Positions 14,921-23,481 are shown, counted from the first letter of the stretch. The stretch: 24,045 nucleotides of DNA from Verrucomicrobiota bacterium (GCA_009885905.1 VFJU01000117.1:1-24045), one strand, 5' to 3'. The notes: a model not told the origin generated them from the letters alone. Numbers and translations are program-made.

Positions 14921-15787
14921 ATGGCTGAAAAAATTCCTGCTGTTGAAATCATCAACCTCACCAAAGACTTCAAAACGTCGTTCCGGAAACAGATGCTTCG
15001 TGCCGTAGATGGAGTTTCGATCCGAATCATGCCGGGCGAGGTTTACGGTCTCATTGGACCCAACGGCTCGGGAAAATCGACGACGATGAAAGCGCTGCTC
15101 GGACTGGTTGCACCGACTTCCGGGACCTGCTCGATTTTCGGTAAGGACTCACTCAAGGTAGATTCGCGAAACGATGTGGGATTTCTGCCAGAGAACCCTT
15201 ATTTTTACAAACACCTAAGCGGCAGCGAGACCATCAAGTTTTATGGCAAACTTTGTGGATTGAAGGGCAAGATTCTTGAAGATCGAGTCGGTGAGTTGCT
15301 CGCGCTGGTGGATTTGGAAAGTGCCCGTGACCGCCGCCTGGGTGGCTACTCCAAGGGCATGCTTCAGCGCATCGGTCTCGCGCAAGCGCTTGTACAGGAA
15401 CCCCGCTTGGTCATCCTCGACGAGCCAACCGCTGGAGTGGATCCCATCGGATCACGGCAGATCAGAGATTTGATTTTCAAACTCAGAGAGCGCGGCATCA
15501 CCGTTTTTTTGTGCTCCCATCTTCTGGAGCAAGTCCAAGAGGTGTGCGACCACGTTGGAATTATTTTCAGAGGAAAAATGGTGAAAGAGGGTCGCTTGGA
15601 AGATCTCATCGCCATCGAGGACCAGACGGAATTCATCATCAAGGATGCAAGTCCAGAGTTGATTTCTAACATTAAAGAACTTGTCAACAATTCTGCTGGC
15701 GCTTCACTGATCCGCACCGGCAAACCCCGCACCACTCTCGAAAGACTGTTCCTCCGGGAAACCACTCACCGCGACGAAGACTTATGA
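14921..15787 (+). CDS. ABC transporter ATP-binding protein (ABC-2 type)
   Basis: The 288-residue ATPase subunit of the exporter whose permease is encoded next. Walker A is GPNGSGKST (46-54), the signature is YSKGMLQR (143-150), Walker B is LVILDEPTAGVDP (Glu168) and the switch His lies in CSHLLEQVQEVCDH. The C-terminal tail after about 220 ends DLIAIEDQTEFIIKD... as in NatA/CcmA-like proteins. The ATG at 14921 gives MAEKIPAVEIINLTKDF, the normal length ahead of the first strand; an earlier TTG-type start would add 42 residues with no conservation. Its stop overlaps the next start by four bases (ATGA), so the two are co-translated. The transported molecule is unknown. Confidence 0.92.
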   Translation: MAEKIPAVEIINLTKDFKTSFRKQMLRAVDGVSIRIMPGEVYGLIGPNGSGKSTTMKALLGLVAPTSGTCSIFGKDSLKVDSRNDVGFLPENPYFYKHLSGSETIKFYGKLCGLKGKILEDRVGELLALVDLESARDRRLGGYSKGMLQRIGLAQALVQEPRLVILDEPTAGVDPIGSRQIRDLIFKLRERGITVFLCSHLLEQVQEVCDHVGIIFRGKMVKEGRLEDLIAIEDQTEFIIKDASPELISNIKELVNNSAGASLIRTGKPRTTLERLFLRETTHRDEDL

Positions 15788-16710
15788 CAGACACCACTGC
15801 CACCATCTCCAGAGGTTCGCACATCAGCCGAATTTTGGTGATTGCCCGCCACACCTTCACCCAACTGGTGCGGATGAAGGTTTTCTATTTCCTCGCCGTC
15901 TTCGCAGTAATCGCCATCGGCAGCAATTTCTTCGACCTACCACAACACGAAGGACCCGAATCGGTCGGCGTCAACGTGCTGCGATCTATCAAAAGTTGGT
16001 CGCTAGGAACCATGACTTTGTTCTCAGTGGTGTTGTCCATCGTCGCAACCGCACTGCTCCTTCCTAAGGACATCGAGGACCGGACGCTTTACACGATTCT
16101 AGCGAAACCTGTCCCGCGCATCGATTATCTCGCAGGTAAGTTGTTAGGTGTTTTACTATTGGTGTTCGTGTCCCTTGCCTTGATGGACGGATTGATGACC
16201 GTGGTATTACAAATTCGCTCATCGATGGTGCTCGAGCAGCAACTTGCGATGGCGCAATCGCTCGGTTGGCCGCAAGAAGCGATTAACTCGTTGAAATTAG
16301 AAACCGCGGCACAAGGCCCGAGTTGGTCGCTGCAGGGTGCTGTGATCGCAGTCTTCTTGCGGGCTTCGGTGATGGCCTCACTCGCATTGCTGATTTCCAC
16401 TTTTTCTTCGAGCACGCTTTTCACGACGATCATCAGTTTTCTAATCTATTTTATCGGTCATTTCCAAGCAGACATGCGCAATGCCTACCTACAAGCAGGC
16501 GAGGCGGGTGAAGGTGTTTTTGCTCGGTTAGTTACTTTGCTGATCTCGCTCGTTCTACCTGATTTTCAAAATTTCAACGTGATCGACGCCGTGATCGAGG
16601 GTCAGACGATGCCTTTGCTAATCCTTGGTAAACTCACCTTGATCGCCCTTTACTACGCATTATTTTTCACGGTTGCGTCATGGTTTGTCTTTGCCGAAAA
16701 GGAATTCTAA
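15784..16710 (+). CDS. ABC-2 type permease
   Basis: A 308-residue inner-membrane protein with about six hydrophobic segments, organised like ABC-2 permeases of the NatB/NosY kind. After a cytoplasmic start (SHISRILVIARHTFTQLVRMKVFYFL, first helix from about 32) there is a long extracytoplasmic loop around FDLPQHEGPESVGVNV. The next part includes LLLPKDIEDRTLYTILAKPVPRIDYLAGK, the conserved coupling segment that follows the second helix in this family. It ends with a membrane segment and a cytoplasmic FAEKEF. The ATG lies in the stop of the ATPase gene, and the next gene starts five bases after the stop, so this is the middle gene of a three-gene operon. Confidence 0.88.
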   Translation: MTDTTATISRGSHISRILVIARHTFTQLVRMKVFYFLAVFAVIAIGSNFFDLPQHEGPESVGVNVLRSIKSWSLGTMTLFSVVLSIVATALLLPKDIEDRTLYTILAKPVPRIDYLAGKLLGVLLLVFVSLALMDGLMTVVLQIRSSMVLEQQLAMAQSLGWPQEAINSLKLETAAQGPSWSLQGAVIAVFLRASVMASLALLISTFSSSTLFTTIISFLIYFIGHFQADMRNAYLQAGEAGEGVFARLVTLLISLVLPDFQNFNVIDAVIEGQTMPLLILGKLTLIALYYALFFTVASWFVFAEKEF

Positions 16711-16714
16711 TCGC

Positions 16715-17692
16715 GTGAAAATCTGGCAACGAAATGTAATTTTAGCGATATCAGTGCTGGCTTTTGGCGCTGTGCGCATGCCCTACGAGAATCATCTTGC
16801 CAAAGAATTACAAACATTAGGACTGACACCCCCACCGATAGAAATCGGAACTCGAGACAAAATCGGGCAGACCAGTTCCGCGGTGGCACTTGGTGGTTTA
16901 CGCACGCTCGTCGCTACCTTCATGAACCTGCGGGCATTTTCATATTTTCAAGAGCAGCGCTGGGATGAACTGGCAGACACATTTGAAACCATTGTCGATC
17001 TAGCACCCCACACTCGGTATTATTGGGAGACGGGTTCGTGGCACTCTGCATACAATGCAGCCTCGTACTACATGAATGATTCAAAGTTGTCTCCGCTACG
17101 GCGGCGGGAAGCGTGGCGTGCGTCAATCATGAAAGGACGCTCGTTCTTGGAACGTGGGATTATTAACAATCCGAACGACTGGAGCCTGTTAGCCACACTC
17201 GGTTTTCTCCTCTCAGACACCAACAAGTTTCCGGCCTTCCGCGATCCGGACAAATCATTTGCCGCCGCCGCCGAGGCCTATCGCCGCTCCGCAGACACAG
17301 GCAATGCAATGCCCTACGTCCGACGCGCTCAGCTCTACTCACTTGCTAGGGTCCCGGGCAAAGAAAAAGAGGCTCTAACACTCGCTCGTTCGCTCTACGC
17401 CGGAAAACAAAACCGCACCCCTACCCTTCTGATCTTGCTCTTTATTTTAGATGTTTTTGAAAATCCAAATCTCGACGCCACTGCTCGTGCCATCGAGATT
17501 TTTGGCACCCCGGAAAAGGCATACGAAGCCCTCTCCGGTCATTGGCAGCGAATCGGTGAGCGGTTTCCAGTTTACGGCGTGGCCAGTACCTTAGAAGCTC
17601 TCGAAAAAACACTGAATATCCCCAAAGAAAAAAGTATCCTTAGCGAACCACTACGGCAACCATTCAACCCAGAAGACTTATTCGTCAAATGA
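16715..17692 (+). CDS. Membrane-anchored helical-repeat (TPR-like) protein
   Basis: The 325-residue protein has one N-terminal hydrophobic segment (VILAISVLAFGAVRM, about 6-20) as a signal anchor. A mostly helical periplasmic-type domain follows. Several stretches read as degenerate TPR units: LRAFSYFQEQRWDELADTFETIVDLAPH, KSFAAAAEAYRRSADTGNA and KEKEALTLARSLYAGK. No catalytic motif is visible. I chose GTG at 16715, five bases after the permease stop, which puts the basic KIWQRN directly before the hydrophobic segment. An ATG at 16673 would overlap the permease gene by 38 bases. Being last in the operon with an ABC ATPase and permease, it may be an accessory factor on the outer face of the exporter. 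That role is inferred from position only. Confidence 0.7.
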   Translation: MKIWQRNVILAISVLAFGAVRMPYENHLAKELQTLGLTPPPIEIGTRDKIGQTSSAVALGGLRTLVATFMNLRAFSYFQEQRWDELADTFETIVDLAPHTRYYWETGSWHSAYNAASYYMNDSKLSPLRRREAWRASIMKGRSFLERGIINNPNDWSLLATLGFLLSDTNKFPAFRDPDKSFAAAAEAYRRSADTGNAMPYVRRAQLYSLARVPGKEKEALTLARSLYAGKQNRTPTLLILLFILDVFENPNLDATARAIEIFGTPEKAYEALSGHWQRIGERFPVYGVASTLEALEKTLNIPKEKSILSEPLRQPFNPEDLFVK

Positions 17693-17713
17693 ACAACTTT
17701 GTCTCACCTCCAC

Positions 17714-17731
17714 AGACGGATTCAGCCGTCT
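17714..17731 (+). terminator. Small hairpin after the ABC/TPR operon, weak terminator candidate
   Basis: AGACGG (17714-17719) and CCGTCT (17726-17731) form a perfect 6-bp stem with a six-base loop. A T-rich stretch (gatttcattt) follows after four bases. The lack of an uninterrupted T run makes termination uncertain. Confidence 0.35.
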
Positions 17732-17760
17732 ACCTGATTTCATTTACCCATTAAAATACG

Positions 17761-18483
17761 ATGCGGATCGCTCTTTTCGGTGACATTCATGCCAATTTAG
17801 AAGCTCTCGAGGCAGTTCTCGACGACGCTTCTCAACTGGGCGTCACCGACTACGTTTGCATGGGTGACGTCGTCGGGTACAACGCAGATCCCTCCGCCTG
17901 CCTCGAACGTGTTAGGGAAATGAACTGCCCGACCATTATGGGAAATCACGACAAGGATGCCTCGGCAACCTACTCGTTAGAAACCATGAACCCGGTCGCC
18001 GCAGCGGCCTTGGAATGGACACGTGAGCAACTTTCTGACGATCAGCGCAAGTGGCTTTCAAAGCTCCGAATGGTTCGACAAATTTCCGATTACACGGTGG
18101 TCCACAGCACACTCGACCAACCAGGAAACTGGAACTACGTCAGTAACCGCTTCGATGCGATGTCGAATTTCTCCTACCAATTCACCCCTGTCTGCTTCCA
18201 CGGTCACACCCATGTGCCTCGGGTCTATATGAAAACGGATAAAGTGACTGAAGTGGCTGCCGAGTCGATCATCGTGGAAGATTTCGCAAAATATTTTATC
18301 AATGTCGGGTCCGTCGGACAACCGAGAGATGGCGATTGGCGGTCTTGCTATGCGATTTATGATATGGCTGAACGACGGATTGTCTTCCGACGGGTCGAGT
18401 ATGATATCGAGAAAACCCAGGCGAAAATCATCGCTGCCGGCCTTCCTCCGATGCTGGCGGAGCGGATTCAAGAAGGCCGTTGA
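17761..18483 (+). CDS. Calcineurin-like metallophosphoesterase, YfcE/MJ0936-like
   Basis: A 240-residue cytoplasmic phosphoesterase. The metal ligands of the family are all visible: FGDIHAN (Asp8, His10), CMGDVVGYNADP (Asp36), GNHDKD (Asn62, His63), the later VHS (histidine before SLDQPGNW-like segment) and FHGHTHVPR. The GYNADP form after the second Asp and the INVGSVGQPRDGD stretch near residue 180-195 are typical of the group of small predicted phosphodiesterases found next to DNA-repair or house-keeping genes. The true substrate is unknown. It starts with an ATG at 17761, 68 bases after the TPR gene, and is followed by a perfect palindrome and ruvB. Confidence 0.92.
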   Translation: MRIALFGDIHANLEALEAVLDDASQLGVTDYVCMGDVVGYNADPSACLERVREMNCPTIMGNHDKDASATYSLETMNPVAAAALEWTREQLSDDQRKWLSKLRMVRQISDYTVVHSTLDQPGNWNYVSNRFDAMSNFSYQFTPVCFHGHTHVPRVYMKTDKVTEVAAESIIVEDFAKYFINVGSVGQPRDGDWRSCYAIYDMAERRIVFRRVEYDIEKTQAKIIAAGLPPMLAERIQEGR

Positions 18484-18505
18484 GTCGTCCATGGATGACC
18501 CCAAC

Positions 18506-18534
18506 TCTGGTCAAAAGTCATTCTTTTGACCAGA
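18506..18534. promoter_or_regulatory. Perfect 12-bp inverted repeat upstream of ruvB
   Basis: TCTGGTCAAAAG (18506-18517) and CTTTTGACCAGA (18523-18534) are exact inverted copies separated by TCATT. The element lies 22 bases after the metallophosphoesterase stop and 72 bases before the ruvB ATG. No T run follows on either strand, so it is not a standard intrinsic terminator. It could be a factor-binding operator, a transcript-stabilising hairpin or a bidirectional pause site. Confidence 0.6.
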
Positions 18535-18606
18535 ATCAGGCACAACCGGTTAAATTCTGCGCTTCTCACCCCCCCATGGCTGGGTTCAAATCTCTGCGTT
18601 ATCCTC

Positions 18607-19638
18607 ATGTCCGAAAATTTCTACCAACAAACCACCGCAGCACCAGCGACTCCGTTTGATGTCTCATTGCGACCTCCCGCGTTTTCGGAATTCATCGGTC
18701 AGGAAAAAGTTAAAGATCGCATCCTACTGATGTTAGAGGCTGCCAAAGGGCGCGGCGATGTGCTCGACCACGTGCTGCTATCTGGTCCACCAGGACTGGG
18801 AAAAACCACCCTCGCCAATCTAATCGCTCGTGCCGCTGGCACACAACTCCACACCACCTCAGGACCGCAAATTGAAAAAGCCGGAGACCTCGCTGGAATT
18901 CTAACCAATATCCAAAAGGGTGACATTTTATTCATCGATGAAATTCACCGTCTTCACCCCGCCATTGAAGAATACCTCTACCCGGCGATGGAGGATTTCC
19001 GATTGGATATCATCATCGACTCAGGACCATCTGCCCGCTCGATTCAGATTAATTTGCCCAGATTCACCCTCGTTGGTGCCACCACCCGCTCGGGCATGCT
19101 CACCGCCCCACTGCGCTCGCGCTTCGGCCTAGCAAACCGCTTGGACTACTACACCCACGACGAACTTGCACAAATCATCGAGCGCTCTGCTGGCTTGCTC
19201 GAGGTGCCCATCGAACGCGCTGGCGCTCTGGAAGTCGCGTCAAGATCGCGTGGCACGCCACGCGTGGCCAACGCACTACTCCGCTGGGTCCGAGACTTCG
19301 CACAAGTTCGCGGCGGCGGATTTATCGATCAAAAAATCGCAGATTGCGCTTTGGCGATGATCGAAATCGACTCACAAGGTCTTGACGAAATGGACAAGCG
19401 CCTGCTCGAGGTGCTGATTTATAAGTTCAATGGCGGCCCAGTAGGACTCAATTCGCTTGCGGTGGCCGTGGGTGAAGATGCTGCCACGATTGAGGAAGTC
19501 CACGAACCTTTTTTGATCATGCAGGGATTTCTCATGCGCACGCCACGAGGTCGGACGGCCATGCCCGCCGCTTACGAAAAGATCGGCGCACCCATTCCAA
19601 CTCTGCGCCCTGAAGATTCGCAATCGAGCTTGTTCTGA
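18607..19638 (+). CDS. ruvB: Holliday junction branch migration ATPase RuvB
   Basis: The hexameric AAA+ motor of the RuvAB complex, which drives branch migration at Holliday junctions during recombinational repair. At 343 residues it is full length. The N-terminus [19 protein letters not shown] is characteristic. Walker A is GPPGLGKTT (60-68), Walker B is [10 protein letters not shown] (Asp111), sensor 1 is [20 protein letters not shown], and the C-terminal winged helix ends GAPIPTL. The ATG at 18607 is chosen because the longer frame from 18526 adds 27 residues lying across the upstream palindrome. ruvA and ruvC are not in the window, so ruvB is detached from its usual operon. A Fur-family gene follows after 15 bases and may be co-transcribed. 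Confidence 0.97.
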   Translation: MSENFYQQTTAAPATPFDVSLRPPAFSEFIGQEKVKDRILLMLEAAKGRGDVLDHVLLSGPPGLGKTTLANLIARAAGTQLHTTSGPQIEKAGDLAGILTNIQKGDILFIDEIHRLHPAIEEYLYPAMEDFRLDIIIDSGPSARSIQINLPRFTLVGATTRSGMLTAPLRSRFGLANRLDYYTHDELAQIIERSAGLLEVPIERAGALEVASRSRGTPRVANALLRWVRDFAQVRGGGFIDQKIADCALAMIEIDSQGLDEMDKRLLEVLIYKFNGGPVGLNSLAVAVGEDAATIEEVHEPFLIMQGFLMRTPRGRTAMPAAYEKIGAPIPTLRPEDSQSSLF

Positions 19639-19653
19639 AAAATTCCAACTCAC

Positions 19654-20091
19654 ATGATTCAATCGATGAACGCCACGATCAAGGAAACGATCGACCGCTG
19701 CCGTAAGGCGGGTCTCCGCCGTACGAAGGCCTTGGAAGAACTGTTAGTCACCCTAACGGAAAGCCTGCGCCCCATGACTCTCAATGAACTTGCCACCTCC
19801 GCACGATTGTCAGATCAATGCGATAAGGCGACGGTTTTCCGGTTGCTCCAACGCCTCTCCGAGCACGGATTCGTCCGCCGCCTCGGCTTGCACGAACGGG
19901 CCGCGTACTTCACGTTGATTTTGCCCAACAAACACAGCGACTATTTGATTTGTACGAGTTGTGGGAGTATCGAGCCAATCAATGCCCCCTGCCCTGTCCA
20001 TCAACTCGAGGATGAAATCCGTAAAAATACAGGCTTCCGAAATCTCTATCATGAACTAGAATTTTTTGGCATTTGTCCGAAGTGCGCATAG
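19654..20091 (+). CDS. Fur-family metal-dependent transcriptional regulator
   Basis: A 145-residue regulator with an N-terminal winged helix (about 5-85; RRTKALEELLVTLTESLRPMT, then KATVFRLLQRLSEHGFVRRLG as recognition region) and a dimerisation domain. Two cysteine pairs, CTSC (100, 103) and CPKC (141, 144), form the structural zinc site. The usual HHDHLIC metal-sensing segment reads KHSDYLIC, so the His after the Asp is Tyr. The later conserved His (LYHELEFFGIC) is kept. Sensing may thus differ from classic Fur or Zur, and I cannot assign Fur, Zur, PerR or Nur. An alternative start is the ATG at 19666. It is 15 bases after ruvB and 16 bases before ndh, so it may be part of that transcript and could control ndh. 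Confidence 0.87.
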   Translation: MIQSMNATIKETIDRCRKAGLRRTKALEELLVTLTESLRPMTLNELATSARLSDQCDKATVFRLLQRLSEHGFVRRLGLHERAAYFTLILPNKHSDYLICTSCGSIEPINAPCPVHQLEDEIRKNTGFRNLYHELEFFGICPKCA

Positions 20092-20107
20092 ACACACCAC
20101 CTCGCCA

Positions 20108-21400
20108 ATGAATCCTCCACCGCGCAAGCTCCTCATCATCGGCGGTGGATTTGCAGGTCTCGAGTGCGCACGGAAACTCGCCAATGACGAGCGCTTCGTG
20201 ATCACCCTCGTCGACCGCACGAACCACCACCTTTTCCAACCGCTTCTTTACCAGATCGCAACGGCATCCCTCGCGGGTCCGGACATCGCGCGCTCAATCC
20301 GACAAATTCTTGCTGATGCCAAAAATATCACGGTCCTCATGGATGAAATCTCATCCATCGATCCCGTCGAAAAGCACGCCACTGGTAACTCCGGCACGGT
20401 CTATCACTTCGACTTCCTTCTGCTCGCTGCGGGCGCACGCACCAGCTACTTCGGCAACAACGACTGGGCGAATCACAGCCTCGGATTGAAGTCTCTGGCC
20501 GATGCCCAAAACATCCGGCGCACCGTATTATCAAATCTCGAACGCGCCGAACTAACCTCTAACGAAGATGAACGTAGACGCCTCATGACCGTGGCCATCG
20601 TCGGAGGCGGACCCACAGGGGTGGAACTCGCCGGTGCCTTTGCCGACCTCGTCCACCGTTGTCTGAAATCGAATTTCCGCAGGATCGACACCGCGAAACT
20701 CCGCGTCATCCTCATCGAGGGTTCGGAGCGAATTTTAGAAACATACGATCTAGACCAATCCGCCTACGCCCGCCAACGACTCGAAAAAATTGGTGTGGAA
20801 GTCCGCACCGATACCCGCGTCACCCGAGTCCGAGATGGCGCGCTTGATTTCAAAGACGGCACCGTTCTCGAAGCCGCCGCGATCATTTGGGCAGCAGGCA
20901 TCGCCGCGAGTCCGCTCACCGCTGCCCTTGGTTTACCGACCGACCGCGCCGGACGCATCACCCCCAACCCCGATCTTTCACTCCCCGGCTACCCAGACAT
21001 CTTCGTCGCCGGCGACCTAGTCAGCACGAAAGACCGCCACTCCCACCTCGTGCCAGGCGTGGCTCCCGCAGCGGTTCAAATGGGTGCCCATGTTGCTAAA
21101 ATCCTGATAGGAGAATTTAAAAAAGCGCCCTCCCGCATGCCGTTCTCCTATTTCGACAAGGGCATGATGGCGATCATCGGAAAAAATTATGCCGTGGTAA
21201 AAGCTGGCAAACTTCGCCTCCAAGGGTTCATCGCTTGGCTTGCCTGGCTCTTCATCCACATCGCTTTCTTGGTCGGGTTCAGGAACAAACTTTCTGTGCT
21301 ATTGGGCTGGGCCTACTCATACATCATTAACAATCCAGAAGCTCGGATCATCGTGAATCCTCCCGCTGCCTCAGCGCCGGGCAAGGTGCCGCTGAGCTGA
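20108..21400 (+). CDS. ndh: Type II NADH:quinone oxidoreductase (NDH-2)
   Basis: A 430-residue flavoprotein that passes electrons from NADH to quinone without pumping protons, bound to the inner face of the cytoplasmic membrane. The FAD-binding Rossmann motif is LIIGGGFAGLECARKL (from about residue 9). The NADH-binding motif is VGGGPTGVELAGAFADL (about 165-181). LFQPLLYQIATASLAGPDIA and FVAGDLVS...HLVPGVAPAAVQMGAHVA are NDH-2 hallmarks. The C-terminal FSYFDKGMMAIIGKNYAVV and an amphipathic or hydrophobic tail (FIAWLAWLFIHIAFLVGF) are the membrane anchor. The ATG at 20108 fits the start of the first strand; an upstream frame start at 20066 falls inside the Fur-family gene. The gene follows the Fur-family gene by 16 bases. 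Confidence 0.95.
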   Translation: MNPPPRKLLIIGGGFAGLECARKLANDERFVITLVDRTNHHLFQPLLYQIATASLAGPDIARSIRQILADAKNITVLMDEISSIDPVEKHATGNSGTVYHFDFLLLAAGARTSYFGNNDWANHSLGLKSLADAQNIRRTVLSNLERAELTSNEDERRRLMTVAIVGGGPTGVELAGAFADLVHRCLKSNFRRIDTAKLRVILIEGSERILETYDLDQSAYARQRLEKIGVEVRTDTRVTRVRDGALDFKDGTVLEAAAIIWAAGIAASPLTAALGLPTDRAGRITPNPDLSLPGYPDIFVAGDLVSTKDRHSHLVPGVAPAAVQMGAHVAKILIGEFKKAPSRMPFSYFDKGMMAIIGKNYAVVKAGKLRLQGFIAWLAWLFIHIAFLVGFRNKLSVLLGWAYSYIINNPEARIIVNPPAASAPGKVPLS

Positions 21401-21509
21401 GTCTGCTGAGCCTGCAAAAATAGCGCCTTTCACCATCTCGAAAATTCGCGTGGTTTACTCTTGCCATACCCGCCTCGCCTACTAGTTTCGCGCTTCGTTT
21501 TTCTTTCTA

Positions 21510-21546
21510 CTGGCAGACGGTTGGCGCCCCGGTGTCTGTCAGTTTT
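21510..21546 (+). promoter_or_regulatory. Hairpin plus T-rich tail in the ndh-rpsA gap (ndh terminator or rpsA attenuator)
   Basis: CTGGCAGAC (21510-21518) pairs with GTCTGTCAG (21534-21542) as a 9-bp RNA stem with one G-U pair and a GC-rich 15-base loop. TTTTACTT follows. This has the form of an intrinsic terminator but sits 110 bases after ndh and 65 bases before rpsA. It may end the ndh transcript or lie in the rpsA leader as an attenuator or an S1 autoregulatory structure. Confidence 0.45.
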
Positions 21547-21610
21547 ACTTCTCGGGGCAATTTCAGGAAGAAAACGCAACCAACAACACAACCCCAAACC
21601 AGACAACATT

Positions 21611-23320
21611 ATGGCTTACGCATGTGCGGAACCCACCAACCAGGCGCTCAGCGACCTGATCGACTCGAAATTCCGCGAATTCCGCGAAGGATCGATTGTA
21701 AAAGGCACGATTCTCGAAATCCGCCCCCAAGTCGTCCTAGTCGACATCGGATACAAATCCGAAGGCGCCATCCCATCCAACGAATTCGAGGATGAGGAAA
21801 TCGAAATCGGCGACGAAATCGAAGTGCTTCTCGAGCGCCTCGAAAACGATGAGGGCATGGTCGTCCTCTCGAAAGAAAAAGCCGCCCACAAACAAAACTG
21901 GGAGAAAATCGTCAAAGTCTTCCAAGACGGCGGTCTCGTCCGTGGCAAAGTCAAAGCAGTCGTCAAAGGCGGCCTCACCGTCAACGTCGGTGTGGAGGCT
22001 TTCCTGCCCGGTTCACAAGTGGACATCATTCCACCAAAGGATCTCAACGAATTCGTCGGCAATGTCTACGAATTCAAAATCGTCAAGGTCAACGACGAGC
22101 GCAAGAACATCGTTCTTTCACGCCGCGAAGTCATCGAAGCCGAACGCTCCGAACAACGCCAAACCTTCCTTCAATCGGTCAAAATCGGCGACAAGGTCAC
22201 CGGCGCGATCAAAAACATCACCGACTTCGGAGCATTCGTCGATCTCGCAGGCATGGATGGATTACTCCACATCACCGACATGTCGTGGGGTCGCATCAAC
22301 CACCCTTCGGAAATCCTCCACATCGCTCAACTCGTGGATGTCGTCATCCTCGACATCGACCGCGAGAAAGAACGCGTCTCACTCGGTCTCAAGCAAATGT
22401 CTGAGAACCCGTGGGAAGACATCGAGCGGAAATACCCGATCGGCCACAACGTCAAGGGACGCGTCACCAAACTACTCCCCTACGGTGCTTTTATCGAAAT
22501 CGAAAAAGGTGTCGAGGGTCTCGTCCACGTTTCCGAACTCAGCTGGGTCAAACGCATCACTCGTCCGAGCGATGTGCTCGAAATCGGCCAAGAAATTTCA
22601 GCGGTCGTCCTCGGCATCAGCATCGAGGAACAAAAAATCTCGCTCGGCGTGCGCCAACTCGATTCCAACCCATGGGATGAAATCGAGCTCCGCTACCCAA
22701 TCGGCGCGACCATCAAGGGACCTGTCCGCAACCTCACGGCATACGGTGCATTCGTGGAACTCGAAGAAGGCATCGATGGTATGATTCACGTCTCGGACAT
22801 GTCCTGGACTCGCAAGATCAATCACCCATCGGAAGTCCTCAAAAAGAACGACGAAGTGGAAGCCATCGTGCTCGCCATCGACAAGGCCAACCAGCGTGTT
22901 TCCCTCGGTGTCAAGCAAACCGAAGGCGACCCATGGAGCCTCATCGATTCTCGCTTCAAGGTCGGCGACCTAGTCAAAGGCACGGTCGCTAAGATTGCAT
23001 CCTTCGGCGCATTTGTCAGCCTCGACGGTGATATCGATGGTCTCATCCACATCTCGCAACTCAGCGAAGACCACGTGGAAAAGGTCAAGGACATCATCAA
23101 GGTCGGCGAAGAAATCGAAGCCCGCGTCATCAAGGTCGACAAGGTCGAGCGCCGCATCGGACTTTCGATCAAGGCGGTCAACTACAACGAAGACCAGCTG
23201 AAGAAGGAAAGCGCCAGCTTCGAGAGCCTCCGCCCATCCTCCGAGATGGTCGGCCTCGAGCAAGCGTTCAACCTCGCTGCTGCCGCCTCCGAAGACTGGA
23301 GCCCAGGTCAGGAAGATTAA
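21611..23320 (+). CDS. rpsA: 30S ribosomal protein S1
   Basis: S1 binds mRNA on the small ribosomal subunit and helps initiation on messages with weak Shine-Dalgarno sites. The 569 residues carry six S1 (OB-fold) repeats, the proteobacterial-style full set. They start at about EGSIVKGTILEI, GGLVRGKVKAV, GDKVTGAIKNITDFGAFVDL, GHNVKGRVTKLLPYGAFIEI, GATIKGPVRNLTAYGAFVEL and GDLVKGTVAKIASFGAFVSL. Repeats 3-6 have the G-x-HIS/HVS RNA-binding signature; repeats 1-2 are divergent, as in E. coli, where they bind the ribosome. The ATG at 21611 (MAYACAEPTNQ) is preferred; the frame open from 21461 would add 50 residues unlike S1 that span the leader hairpin. No ribosome-binding site is seen just before the ATG; the nearest AGGAAGAA is about 40 bases away. 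Codon use is strongly biased to C-ending codons, as expected for a highly expressed gene. Confidence 0.96.
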   Translation: MAYACAEPTNQALSDLIDSKFREFREGSIVKGTILEIRPQVVLVDIGYKSEGAIPSNEFEDEEIEIGDEIEVLLERLENDEGMVVLSKEKAAHKQNWEKIVKVFQDGGLVRGKVKAVVKGGLTVNVGVEAFLPGSQVDIIPPKDLNEFVGNVYEFKIVKVNDERKNIVLSRREVIEAERSEQRQTFLQSVKIGDKVTGAIKNITDFGAFVDLAGMDGLLHITDMSWGRINHPSEILHIAQLVDVVILDIDREKERVSLGLKQMSENPWEDIERKYPIGHNVKGRVTKLLPYGAFIEIEKGVEGLVHVSELSWVKRITRPSDVLEIGQEISAVVLGISIEEQKISLGVRQLDSNPWDEIELRYPIGATIKGPVRNLTAYGAFVELEEGIDGMIHVSDMSWTRKINHPSEVLKKNDEVEAIVLAIDKANQRVSLGVKQTEGDPWSLIDSRFKVGDLVKGTVAKIASFGAFVSLDGDIDGLIHISQLSEDHVEKVKDIIKVGEEIEARVIKVDKVERRIGLSIKAVNYNEDQLKKESASFESLRPSSEMVGLEQAFNLAAAASEDWSPGQED

Positions 23321-23328
23321 TCAAGGAG

Positions 23329-23347
23329 CGTGGGTGTCTCGCCCACG
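23329..23347 (+). repeat. Hairpin directly after rpsA
   Basis: CGTGGG and CCCACG form a perfect 6-bp stem around TGTCTCG, nine bases after the rpsA stop. Eleven bases of it (23336-23346) recur in inverted orientation at 23657-23667 (GTGGGCGAGAC), so it may belong to the intergenic repeat family of this region. Confidence 0.5.
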
Positions 23348-23360
23348 AGTCCGATTCACA

Positions 23361-23396
23361 AAAAAGCCGGATGGGTTCGCCCTGTCCGGTTTTTTT
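23361..23396 (+). terminator. Strong intrinsic terminator of rpsA
   Basis: GCCGGA (23366-23371) pairs with TCCGGT (23385-23390), and GGG/CCC close an inner TTCG loop. Five or six A residues precede the stem and seven T residues follow it, so the A and T tracts extend the stem and it could work in both directions. It lies about 45 bases after the rpsA stop. Confidence 0.9.
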
Positions 23397-23481
23397 GCGT
23401 GTCGGGGGCTTAACGAAACCAGGCACCGCCTGTTCAAAACTGGATTTTAGAAGCGGGCGGAGGCAAATGGCTGGAAATTAA

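Noticed and set aside
21792..22784. Plus-strand open frame of 330 codons within rpsA
   Set aside because: Ser/Lys-rich low-complexity shadow produced by the biased codon use of the S1 gene.
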